A stretch of DNA of 45,097 bases from an uncultured Schlesneria sp. (GTDB taxonomy: Bacteria; Planctomycetota; Planctomycetia; Planctomycetales; Planctomycetaceae), in contig CAIOKO010000187.1 in NCBI GenBank assembly GCA_903858935.1, positions 1-45,097 of the forward strand. Reading direction: 5' to 3'. Of this stretch, positions 17,191 through 24,749 are shown piece by piece. Each line of letters opens with the position of its first letter. Position 1 is the stretch's first letter. A model generated the notes under the pieces. That model ran no database searches. It saw only the letters and a program-made list of their open reading frames with translations, and had not been told where the DNA came from. The translations under genes were made by a program, and so were the position numbers.

Positions 17191-17790
17191 ATGAATCCAA
17201 CGCAGAATTTGACCGCGCGACAGAACGAGATTTACGATTTTCTTCGAGACAAAATTATTGGCCGTGGATATGGGCCGACCGTTCGTGAAATTGGAGCCCA
17301 ATTTGGGATCAAGTCACCGAACGGTGTGATGTGCCACTTGAAGGCTTTGGAGAAGAAGGGTCTGATCTCGCGTGAAGCCCATATGTCGCGGGCGATTCAA
17401 TTATCGCATCCTCCACAACTTCAGACAGAACTTCCGTATCTGGGTCAGTTGATGGTTGGGGAGCCGTTTCCGACCAGTAGCCCTGGTGATCGACTCGATT
17501 TCAGCGGTCTTTTCAACCTGCCCGACCTTTGTTGTCTTCGGGTTCACGGCACCGCATTGCAGGATGATCATATCGCTGAAGGTGACACACTGATTGTCCA
17601 CAAGCAGCCAACATTCCGCGACGGCGATCTGGCTGTGATCGCCTACGAGGACGGCACGATCGGTGTCCGCCGTCTCTATCAGGAAACGCTTCGCATTCGC
17701 CTGGAATCAGCCAGAAAAACAAGTCCGCCTGAGTTCGTCAGTCGTGTGGTTGTGATTGGGATCGTGGTTGGTGTAATCCGCCAATACTGA
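17191..17790 (+). CDS. LexA-family repressor lacking the self-cleavage residues
   Basis: 199 residues, the usual LexA length. The N-terminal winged helix is intact: LTARQNEIYDFLRDKI, PTVREIGAQFG, recognition helix KSPNGVMCHLKALEKKGLI (about 7-60). The C-terminal S24 peptidase fold is recognisable (LPYLGQLMVGEP, LCCLRVHG, EGDTLIVHKQPTFRDGDLAVI, GVRRLYQE), but the chemistry is gone: the GDSM serine is Ala122 (GTAL), the catalytic lysine is Arg160, and the Ala-Gly scissile pair is Val89-Gly90. It should not self-cleave on RecA, so it is a dimeric repressor outside, or antagonistic to, the normal SOS response, or it senses something else (inference). A GTG at 17173 also opens the frame; GAGAAGG eight bases before the ATG at 17191 favours the latter. 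It is convergent with the thiolase gene, three bases apart. Confidence 0.9.
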   Translation: MNPTQNLTARQNEIYDFLRDKIIGRGYGPTVREIGAQFGIKSPNGVMCHLKALEKKGLISREAHMSRAIQLSHPPQLQTELPYLGQLMVGEPFPTSSPGDRLDFSGLFNLPDLCCLRVHGTALQDDHIAEGDTLIVHKQPTFRDGDLAVIAYEDGTIGVRRLYQETLRIRLESARKTSPPEFVSRVVVIGIVVGVIRQY

Positions 17791-17793
17791 TCG

Positions 17794-18957
17794 TCACCAG
17801 TCAATCGCCAGCATCAGGCAATTCAGTCCGCTGCCAATCCCCAGGAAACCAACTCGGTCTCCTTTCACCAGGAAGCCACGTTCGTCAGCGATCGCGGCGG
17901 TGAGCGGCAGCGAGACGGTTCCGATATTGCCGAGATACGGGTACGTGTTGAAATCTTTGTCGGGTGAGATACCCAAGGCGTTCAGAACCTGCTCGCGATG
18001 CCCTTTTCCGACTTGATGGCAGATCACCTTGTCGATCTGTTCCGATGAAAATCCGACTTTCGTCAGGAACGACCGCCAGGTGTTCAGGCCGAGATCGACT
18101 CCGTGCTTCAGGACACTGATCGAATCGGTTTGCATAAACTGCGTAAATGCGTGTGACAGCTTTGCAGGAAGCAGTCCGCTGACTTTCTGCTGGACCAGGT
18201 TTGGAAGAAGGTTTCCGAATTTTGTATGCGTCACCACAGGGGGGAGAATCGCATCAACTTTGCTGACGGCAGCGGGGAGTAACGATTCAAATCCCCAGCG
18301 GCACAAGGCATGATGTTCAGGAGCGGCCTTGGTCGCACCACCCAGCAATCGATGGCACTTTTCTCGTGAAAACGATCCATCGGTCAAAAGCACTGCCACA
18401 GCACCGGACCCGCCGGTTAACGTTGCCAGTGACTTGGTGAATGAATCCATCGTCATATCTTCCAGTAATCGCTGGATGGAGTAGTCGATGATTTCCCGAG
18501 CAGTTTCGCACGAAACGACCAATCCGGCACGAATCTGGCCAAGCTCGATTCGATTGGCAATGTCGACCATTCCGTTCAAAACTCCCAGGCAGGCGTTGCT
18601 GACATCGAACACGGATGCATCCGGGCTGATTGTCAAATTGGCTGCGACACTGCAGGCGGTCGCAGGCTCAAACTGTTCACGGCAAACGCCGGCATAGATC
18701 ATCACGCCGATATCCCGTGCGGCGACATTGGAGTGCTCTAAGGCTCGTCGGGCCGCTTCGGTCGCTCCATCGCTCAACCGATGTCCGGCCGGCCACCAGC
18801 GTCGTTCGCTGATGCCGGTCCAGGCTTCAAGCTGTCCAGCCGGGATTTTCAGCTTTTCGTAAAGCGGTTCGAGACGTTGTTCGATTTCGGCGGAAGTTAC
18901 GATGACCGGAGCCAGTTCGTAACCAATGGCATCAATGTAAACGCGGGAATATTTCAT
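17794..18957 (-). CDS. OleA-like / KAS III-family condensing enzyme
   Basis: 387 residues from the ATG at 18957 (a TTG 30 bases upstream is less likely). Thiolase fold with the decarboxylative-condensation triad: C123 in FDVSNACLGVLNGM, H314 in VICHQVGKGH and N344 in YLGNIGTVSLP. The sequence before the cysteine, REQFEPATACSVAANL, holds E97 in the place of the glutamate that OleA uses to join two acyl chains head to head (E117 in the Xanthomonas enzyme). The pattern is closer to OleA than to housekeeping FabH, which is nearer 320 residues. The likely reaction is condensation of two acyl-CoA/ACP units to a beta-keto acid (inference). No oleB, oleC or oleD adjoins; an acyl-CoA ligase and an SDR are 9-15 kb away. 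It ends three bases from the convergent lexA homologue. Confidence 0.82.
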   Translation of the reverse strand: MKYSRVYIDAIGYELAPVIVTSAEIEQRLEPLYEKLKIPAGQLEAWTGISERRWWPAGHRLSDGATEAARRALEHSNVAARDIGVMIYAGVCREQFEPATACSVAANLTISPDASVFDVSNACLGVLNGMVDIANRIELGQIRAGLVVSCETAREIIDYSIQRLLEDMTMDSFTKSLATLTGGSGAVAVLLTDGSFSREKCHRLLGGATKAAPEHHALCRWGFESLLPAAVSKVDAILPPVVTHTKFGNLLPNLVQQKVSGLLPAKLSHAFTQFMQTDSISVLKHGVDLGLNTWRSFLTKVGFSSEQIDKVICHQVGKGHREQVLNALGISPDKDFNTYPYLGNIGTVSLPLTAAIADERGFLVKGDRVGFLGIGSGLNCLMLAIDW

Positions 18958-19175
18958 GTGACGAAGGTCAGCCAATATACGGATCAAGGCGGGGCACGAT
19001 AACTACGTTTACTGTACCCATTGTGCTCGCCGCTGTCATTGGCGTGTTCGCCGAAGTTGATTTCGTCGATGTACGGAGCACGTACCTCATGGCGATTCTA
19101 CGAAGTCTGATTCATCTCACAAAACATCGTGCGGATATGACAGGGGGGCAGCGTGATTAATCGACGCCAAGTCAG

Positions 19176-20540
19176 TCATTCTTTCTCGGCGAGCGAAACG
19201 GAAACGATTTCGCGGTCGTTTCTGGCGTAAACGTTGCGATTGGCAAAGGCGGGATGAGTCCAGACGACCTCCCTTCGCTGAGATGGGCCGGTTGGTTCAA
19301 GCAGATGAGCGCGGCCGAGTTCTTGATATTTTTCCGGTGATAGCTTGGCGATGATCAGATCCCCTTTTTCGCTGAACAGGAAGTGCCGATCTTCGTGTTT
19401 CACCAGAAATGCCGTTCCCCAGCGTGCTGATTCGCCACTGGTTGCTTCGAACGTGGCCCACAATCGGTCGCCATTTTTGAGGTCGAGGCATCTCAGTTCG
19501 CCATAGCTGCATACTCCGTAGATGTGGTTCCCCTCAATCACGGGCGTACTGATCAGACAGTGCAGCGAATCGGTGATTTTTTCGTTCTGGCCGTGCCGCC
19601 GCCAGACTTCTGTGACCGCCGGTTTTGTGGCATCCAGTTTCAAGAGCAATGATCCGTTGTAGAACGCACTGATGAAGAGTAAGTCGTCTTTCAATCGGGG
19701 CGTGGCAACGGAGAGTCCACTTTGTGACGTGAAGGGGCGTTCCCAATATAACTGACCCGTTTCGGGATTGAGCGAACTGATCGCGGTTGGAAGCCAGGTG
19801 ATCAACTGGCGTTGTCCGCCTGCTTCGATGATGATCGGTGAACTATATCCTGAAGCATGTTCACCCTGAGAGTCGAGCGCTCGCCAGATTTCTTTGCCCG
19901 TGTCCTTGTGGAATGCAACGACGGCCTTCCCTTTTCCGCCGACGAAGCAGATCAGTCGATCGCCGTCGAGAAGTGGATTCGACGAATACCCCCAGACGGG
20001 TGATTGTTCGCGTTCGTAGTCTTTCTGAAACGACTTTGACCAGACAACTTTGCCCGAATCGGCATCGAGGCAGAACAGGTGGCCTTCCGATCCGAGCGTA
20101 TAGACGCGACCGTCCTTGACGACCGGGGTTGTTCGAGGGCCAGCCGGATAACTGACCGTATAGGGACAATCGTATTCGTGCTTCCACACAATTGAACCAT
20201 CTTTGTCATCGAGACAGAGCACTCTTTCTGTTGCCTGACGACGGCCTCGTTCGAAGGGATTGCTGGGGTCACTTTCCCCCGATGGAAGCTGCTTGTCGGT
20301 GACGTAGACACGGCCTTTGACGACAGCGGGGCCTGCGTAACCACCCCCGACTTTGGTTCGCCAGCGAACTTTGGGTCCTTCGGCAGGAAACGATTTTGCA
20401 ATTCCTGTTTCGCGCCAGACACCGTCCCGTTCCGGCCCCATCCATTGCGGCCAATCATCGGCGCAGAGGCTAGTCGTATCAAACGGTGCAACGGCTGAAA
20501 TGATCATTACCGCCAGCGACCACTGAAGAATCGTTCGCAT
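19176..20540 (-). CDS. exported PQQ-type beta-propeller protein
   Basis: 454 residues with a signal peptide (MRTILQWSLAVMIISAVAP, cleavage near LCADD). The mature start DDWPQWMGPERDGVW is the signature of the many planctomycete PQQ-like/BamB-like propellers. Repeated blades of the form GRVYVTD, GSIVWKHEYD, GKVVWSKSF, GDRLICF, GNHIYGVC and DGDRLW-type motifs are spread from 55 to 440. No quinoprotein catalytic aspartate is identifiable, so a scaffold or binding role is more likely than dehydrogenase activity. A GTG nine bases upstream opens the frame, but AAGGTG six bases before the ATG supports 20540. It follows the HerA-like gene after 82 bases on the same strand. Confidence 0.85.
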   Translation of the reverse strand: MRTILQWSLAVMIISAVAPFDTTSLCADDWPQWMGPERDGVWRETGIAKSFPAEGPKVRWRTKVGGGYAGPAVVKGRVYVTDKQLPSGESDPSNPFERGRRQATERVLCLDDKDGSIVWKHEYDCPYTVSYPAGPRTTPVVKDGRVYTLGSEGHLFCLDADSGKVVWSKSFQKDYEREQSPVWGYSSNPLLDGDRLICFVGGKGKAVVAFHKDTGKEIWRALDSQGEHASGYSSPIIIEAGGQRQLITWLPTAISSLNPETGQLYWERPFTSQSGLSVATPRLKDDLLFISAFYNGSLLLKLDATKPAVTEVWRRHGQNEKITDSLHCLISTPVIEGNHIYGVCSYGELRCLDLKNGDRLWATFEATSGESARWGTAFLVKHEDRHFLFSEKGDLIIAKLSPEKYQELGRAHLLEPTGPSQRREVVWTHPAFANRNVYARNDREIVSVSLAEKE

Positions 20541-20561
20541 TTTCGTCACCTTGTTGAATCA

Positions 20562-20578
20562 GGGAGGCTCGCCCTCCC
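20562..20578. repeat. short GC-rich hairpin between two minus-strand genes
   Basis: GGGAGG (20562-20567) and CCTCCC (20573-20578) form a 6-bp stem with a 5-base loop, between the HerA-like stop and the propeller start. There is no T-run, so it may be an RNA stability or pausing element rather than a terminator. Confidence 0.35.
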
Positions 20579-20622
20579 GTGCGTATCCGTTCAAAACCCG
20601 CGTTATGTTTTATGATTTCAAT

Positions 20623-23046
20623 TTACCATGCCTGTTCGGCGTCGCCCTTTTCGTTGACGATCCACGGCGTCCAGCACAATACGAAATTATTGATTGTGAT
20701 ATCTGTTTTCTTTGGCGAAATATTGGTTTCGTCCAATTTGAGGTTTTCAGCAGCAGCACCTTCGAGCAGCGTTGTCGCTTCGTCCTGGAACTGTTGATCC
20801 AGTTTTTCCATACGCGCGGTAATCGCTTCGACAGATTCTTCGGCCAGGGCCACGTCCTGCTTTTGGGCACCTAAACGCCCCGCAGTACGAGCTCCCGTGG
20901 CGATCTTTCCCATGTTCGCAGCCGAAGTCAGCTTGCGACCGAATACGGCACCGAGAATTGAGGTGACGACGGTCACGCCTGCCTGCATTGATTGATTTTT
21001 GGCCTCCAGCTTTTCCTTCTCAACTTTCTGCATTGCTTTTCGCAATTGTTCCTGAACGGTCGTCATTTTCGGCGCGTATTTGCTGCGAAGTTTTTCAACG
21101 GCGAGATCTCGTTCTTCTTTCATGCGATGCGCAATTCGGGCGCGGAAATCACCTTCGGTTTCGCCAGGCTGGGATGTTTCTTTCAGTTCAGCAAACTTCC
21201 ATAACGACAGTTTTTGATTCTTGTAGATATAGTCTTTCAATGCGGATTGAAGATCTGTATATGTTTTCGCCCGATTTAAGTCCGTTGGAAGAGTTGCAAA
21301 GCCACCCTCATTGTCGGGGTGTTCCTGCTGTTCGGGTTCTTCTTCGATTTCAATCGTGGCGTCGTCGAACATTGACGGCGAGACTTTATCGACCGCCGGC
21401 AAAAAGACCGTCATATCCTGCTGAGTATCGATTCCGGCTGCGGCCTGCGCGAAGCGGACACGAACGGACGCCAGCAGTCCCGGTCGGTACAACAGCTTGG
21501 CATCGCCGAGTAAACTTGTCTGGCGGACGACGAATGTCTCGTTGATGCCCGGCGGCAATACGGGATGGGAACCGCCCGCTGAGTTTTTCCCGAGCATGGC
21601 GATCGCCGGGCCTTCGGAGGCAGGCATACCGCTTTTCTTTTCCGCCATCAGTGTGGAGATCTGATCGCGATCGATCGGGCCTCGCAGAAACGACAGTGCC
21701 CAGCGGCTTTGAAATACGACCGGATGATCGTCATGAACGTTGTTCATCAGAAAGACACGATTGCCCAGTCCAGCGAGGATCTTTTCCATTTTTCCACGAT
21801 CAAACTGGGCACCTGCCGCTGCAGAAGCCCCTTCAAGCCCTTCGAGAACGCGAGCTTTATCTCGTTCTGTCTGCAAACGGCCGAGGAACCAGGTTCCGGC
21901 GTTCGATAGACCTTTGTAGTCCAGATCGACCGGGTTCTGAGTCGCCAGGACAACTCCCAGTCCAAATGCACGTGCCTGCTTGAGCAATCGCAGCATGGGG
22001 GTTTTTGACGGCGGATTTGCCGACGGCGGGAAGTAGCCGAAGATTTCGTCCATGTAGAGGATTGCTCGCAGGCTCGACGTCCCTGACTGAGATCGCATCC
22101 AGGCGACCATCTCATTGAGCAGGATTGTGACGAAAAACATTCGCTCGCTGTCGCTCAAGTGAGCAATCGAGATGATTGTCAGGCGGGGCTTTCCTTCGGG
22201 CGTATATAGCAATCGCTGGATGTCGAGCGATTCTCCTTCCAGCCAGGCCTGGAATCCAGGTGAGGCCATCAGGTTATTCAGCTTCATAGCGAACCCGAAA
22301 CGTTCTTTAGAGGGATAGAAGCTTTCGACATCCATCACGCCGACTTTAGCAAAGTTTGGCTTCTGGATCAGTCGGATCAATCCTGCCAGATCGACATCTT
22401 TTCCATCTCGCCATGACCGGTCGAGAATTGTCGAGAGCAGGATATGTTCTTTGCTTTGAAGGGGATCGGCATCGATTCCGAGTAATGCGAGTAACCCCGA
22501 TGCGGCGGAAGCGATCCGTTCACGCATTGCTTCCGTGTCATTCAGAATCTTTTCGTTGGGGACCGAAAACGATTTCATCACGGTCAGCGGCAGTCCCGCA
22601 TTACTGGCGGGTGTATAGATCGAGATATCCACGGCGTCGCGAAACCGTTTGATCCGTTCCGGTGGTTGACCCCAGGCGGCAAGTCCGTCTTTCCAGACCT
22701 TGGCCATTTTTTTTGCGTAATCATCGGGACTGAGACCCGCTCGGGTCGCATCGGCGGGATCGATCCAGGGGCGGAAATTTTCGGGCAGCAAATCGGGAAA
22801 GGCGAGCAGCAGATTTCCGAGGTCACCTTTCGGGTCGATACAGATGGCGGGAATGCCATCGATCGCGGCTTCTTCCAGCAGGGACAGGCACAGACCGGTT
22901 TTGCCGCTTCCTGTCATCCCGACGCAGACAGCATGGGTCGTCAGATCTTTGGCGTCGTACAGCAACAGGTCATCCTGGACCTTTCGAGTTTCCATGTCAT
23001 AGGACTTACCAAGATAGAACACCCCCAGCTTTTCGTAGTCTTGCAT
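20623..23046 (-). CDS. HerA/FtsK-like ATPase (DUF87-type) with C-terminal coiled coil
   Basis: 807 residues. A hexameric translocase-type ATPase: Walker A GMTGSGKT (43-50), then ICIDPKGDLGNLL, Walker B AILYMDEIFGY with D333-E334, and the sensor-like LATQNPVDLDYKGL (367-380), all typical of the HerA/VirB4 branch. RPWIDPADATR, SIAHLSDSERMFF and GRLQTERDK are further marks of the large group annotated only as ATP-binding protein. From about 590 the chain becomes a charged coiled coil (MTTVQEQLRKAMQKVEKEKLEAKN), interrupted by a short hydrophobic glycine-containing stretch (VTVVTSILGAVFGRKL), then a second coiled coil. HerA proteins pump DNA for repair nucleases or defence effectors, but no NurA, Sir2 or nuclease gene adjoins, so the role is open. 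AAGGA six bases upstream fixes the ATG. Confidence 0.8.
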   Translation of the reverse strand: MQDYEKLGVFYLGKSYDMETRKVQDDLLLYDAKDLTTHAVCVGMTGSGKTGLCLSLLEEAAIDGIPAICIDPKGDLGNLLLAFPDLLPENFRPWIDPADATRAGLSPDDYAKKMAKVWKDGLAAWGQPPERIKRFRDAVDISIYTPASNAGLPLTVMKSFSVPNEKILNDTEAMRERIASAASGLLALLGIDADPLQSKEHILLSTILDRSWRDGKDVDLAGLIRLIQKPNFAKVGVMDVESFYPSKERFGFAMKLNNLMASPGFQAWLEGESLDIQRLLYTPEGKPRLTIISIAHLSDSERMFFVTILLNEMVAWMRSQSGTSSLRAILYMDEIFGYFPPSANPPSKTPMLRLLKQARAFGLGVVLATQNPVDLDYKGLSNAGTWFLGRLQTERDKARVLEGLEGASAAAGAQFDRGKMEKILAGLGNRVFLMNNVHDDHPVVFQSRWALSFLRGPIDRDQISTLMAEKKSGMPASEGPAIAMLGKNSAGGSHPVLPPGINETFVVRQTSLLGDAKLLYRPGLLASVRVRFAQAAAGIDTQQDMTVFLPAVDKVSPSMFDDATIEIEEEPEQQEHPDNEGGFATLPTDLNRAKTYTDLQSALKDYIYKNQKLSLWKFAELKETSQPGETEGDFRARIAHRMKEERDLAVEKLRSKYAPKMTTVQEQLRKAMQKVEKEKLEAKNQSMQAGVTVVTSILGAVFGRKLTSAANMGKIATGARTAGRLGAQKQDVALAEESVEAITARMEKLDQQFQDEATTLLEGAAAENLKLDETNISPKKTDITINNFVLCWTPWIVNEKGDAEQAW

Positions 23047-23313
23047 CGTCAGTCCTTTTTGCGATTTGTTTTTACGACCGTGGCATGTTGAAACCGGCTC
23101 GATGCCACGGTTTACGTTGTCAGAAATATCAGCAAAATTTTTTCCAGGTCGATCAAACCAAGTGTCTGAAATAGTGTGCAGATTTCGCTTCTACGCCAGC
23201 GACAAGACTATAGGCCAAGTCCATGCCAACGAAAAGCGCCACGTTCCCTGAAGCGTAATGCGATTCTTTGCTACGATGCTGCCGGACTAAAACCCGGTTT
23301 TGAAAGAGATCAC
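23047..23313. other. divergent intergenic region, 267 bases
   Basis: It lies between the minus-strand HerA-like gene and the plus-strand amidohydrolase. It should hold promoters for both, but I could not pick a convincing pair. The amidohydrolase frame is open upstream to 23176; those 46 codons look like noncoding DNA (basic, no family match) and are excluded. Confidence 0.35.
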
Positions 23314-24159
23314 ATGCGAATTGCCGTCGTGCAGATGGACGTAACGCTTGCCGATGTGGCTGGCAACCTGGCTCGAATGATTTCGAAGACTCGAGAGACT
23401 CGGGCTGCAGGGGCCGAACTGACCATTTTCCCTGAATGTGCGTTAACCGGTTATTGTTTCACGAGTCTTGATGAATCCCGTCCTTACGCCGAAACCATAC
23501 CGGGTCCCTCGGTCGACAAGATGATCGCGATCTGTCAGGAGCTGGGCGGGTTCGTCGTGTTCGGATTGTTGGAACAGGACGCTGGTCGAATCTTTAATGC
23601 GCTGGCTCTGGTGGGACCGCATGGACTGGTGGCGTCGTACCGGAAGATTCATCTCCCGTACCTGGGGATCGACATGTACACCGACTTCGGCGACCGGCCC
23701 TTCGCGGTTCACGAAATCAACGGAGTAAAAATCGGGATGAATATCTGTTACGACGGCGGATTCCCCGAATCGGGCCGTATTCTGGCTCTGGAAGGTGCCG
23801 ACTTGATCGTCTTGCCCACGAACTGGCCGCCGGGTGCCGAATCAGCCGCCGACTTCGCGATTAATACGCGGGCGATGGAGAACACGGTCTATTACGCGGC
23901 AGCCGATCGAGTCGGCGTGGAACGGGGAGTCCCGTTCATTGGTAAAAGCAAGATCTGTGATCCGCTGGGGAAGACTCTCGCCTTCGCCGATCATACAGAA
24001 GAAGCCATCCTTTATGCGGACATTGATGTGGCACGGTCGCGGAACAAGCATTTGATCCGCAAGGCAGGGGTGAACGAAGTCAACCGGATCGCCGATCGCC
24101 GTCCTGATATGTACCAAAAGCTGGTCGAGCCACATTCATTGAAAAGGCCAGGGCGGTAA
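23314..24159 (+). CDS. carbon-nitrogen hydrolase (nitrilase superfamily amidase)
   Basis: 281 residues, a normal length for a single-domain cytoplasmic amidase. The Glu-Lys-Cys triad is clear: E41 in FPECALTGY, K111 in YRKIHLPYLG and C145 in MNICYDGGFPE. The family hydrolyses amides or N-carbamoyl compounds; YRKIHLPY and ICYDGGFPE are typical of the aliphatic amidase/omega-amidase-like branches, but the substrate is uncertain. The start is the ATG at 23314, where the conserved MRIAVVQMDV begins; AAAGAG lies a few bases upstream. The stop is followed after one base by the decayed Rpn gene, which may have landed here by transposition. Confidence 0.88.
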   Translation: MRIAVVQMDVTLADVAGNLARMISKTRETRAAGAELTIFPECALTGYCFTSLDESRPYAETIPGPSVDKMIAICQELGGFVVFGLLEQDAGRIFNALALVGPHGLVASYRKIHLPYLGIDMYTDFGDRPFAVHEINGVKIGMNICYDGGFPESGRILALEGADLIVLPTNWPPGAESAADFAINTRAMENTVYYAAADRVGVERGVPFIGKSKICDPLGKTLAFADHTEEAILYADIDVARSRNKHLIRKAGVNEVNRIADRRPDMYQKLVEPHSLKRPGR

Positions 24160-24160
24160 T

Positions 24161-24731
24161 ATGGTCATTGGAATCTGTCCGACAGTGGACTTTGCGTTCA
24201 AGTTGCTATTCGGCAGTCCGGAGCATACTCGGATCACGATTCATTTTTTGAACGCGATTCTCGGTACGGCGATTCGGATTACGGCGATTACAATCCGCAA
24301 TCCGTTTTTAGGAAAAGAAACGGAAGACGCTGGACGATGTTCGACGATTATTTCCCGATGTCGAGTTCAGTGAAGCAGCAGGAATCCTGGACATGATTTC
24401 GAAGAATCCCGAGCAACTGCAGCAGTACGAAGCGCGGCTCAAATTTCAAAGAGACGAAGCGGCGCGCCTCGAAGGAGCGATCAGCGAAGGGATCAGGCAA
24501 GGCCGTGCAGAAGGTCGCCAGGAAGGTCTGCTGGAAGGCATTGAGAAGGGGTTCGAGAAAGGTGTTGAGAAAGGTGTTGAGAAAGGTGTGTTACTTGGGC
24601 GGATCACGCTCTTGCAAGAGCTCTTAGGTATTGTCGAAGCGACGCTACAAGATTTAACGAGCCTGGACGAAGCTCAACTGTCGGAAAAGGCCGAAGACCT
24701 GAAGCGTCGGCTGAGAACTCGCGGTGAGTAG
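24161..24731 (+). pseudogene. Rpn-family (PD-(D/E)XK) transposase/nuclease remnant
   Basis: Two pieces of one gene. The first frame, 24161-24373, begins PTVDFAFKLLFGSPEHT and ITIHFLNAILG, the standard N terminus of Rpn recombination-promoting nucleases, and runs to NPFLGKETED before drifting into unrelated codons. In a different frame from about 24317 the text resumes as RKTLDDVRRLFPDVEF, then AAGILDMISKNPEQLQQYEARL and QRDEAARLEGAISEG (to 24731), the standard C terminus. The middle of the family, roughly 150 residues holding the nuclease catalytic residues, is missing, so this is a deletion plus frame change and the protein cannot be active. The tail shows the family's glycine/glutamate repeat, here as three 12-base units. 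Confidence 0.8.
24555..24590 (+). repeat. three tandem copies of a 12-base unit
   Basis: GAGAAAGGTGTT occurs at 24555-24566 and 24567-24578, with a one-base variant at 24579-24590 (last base G). Each unit encodes EKGV. It lies in the C-terminal tail of the Rpn remnant, a region that is repetitive across that family. Confidence 0.9.
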
Positions 24732-24749
24732 AGTCGAATAAAAAATCGG

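Noticed and set aside
20623-24731. defence island around the HerA-like ATPase
   Set aside because: The neighbours are a PQQ propeller, an amidohydrolase and a dead transposase; no nuclease, Sir2 or other effector is present.
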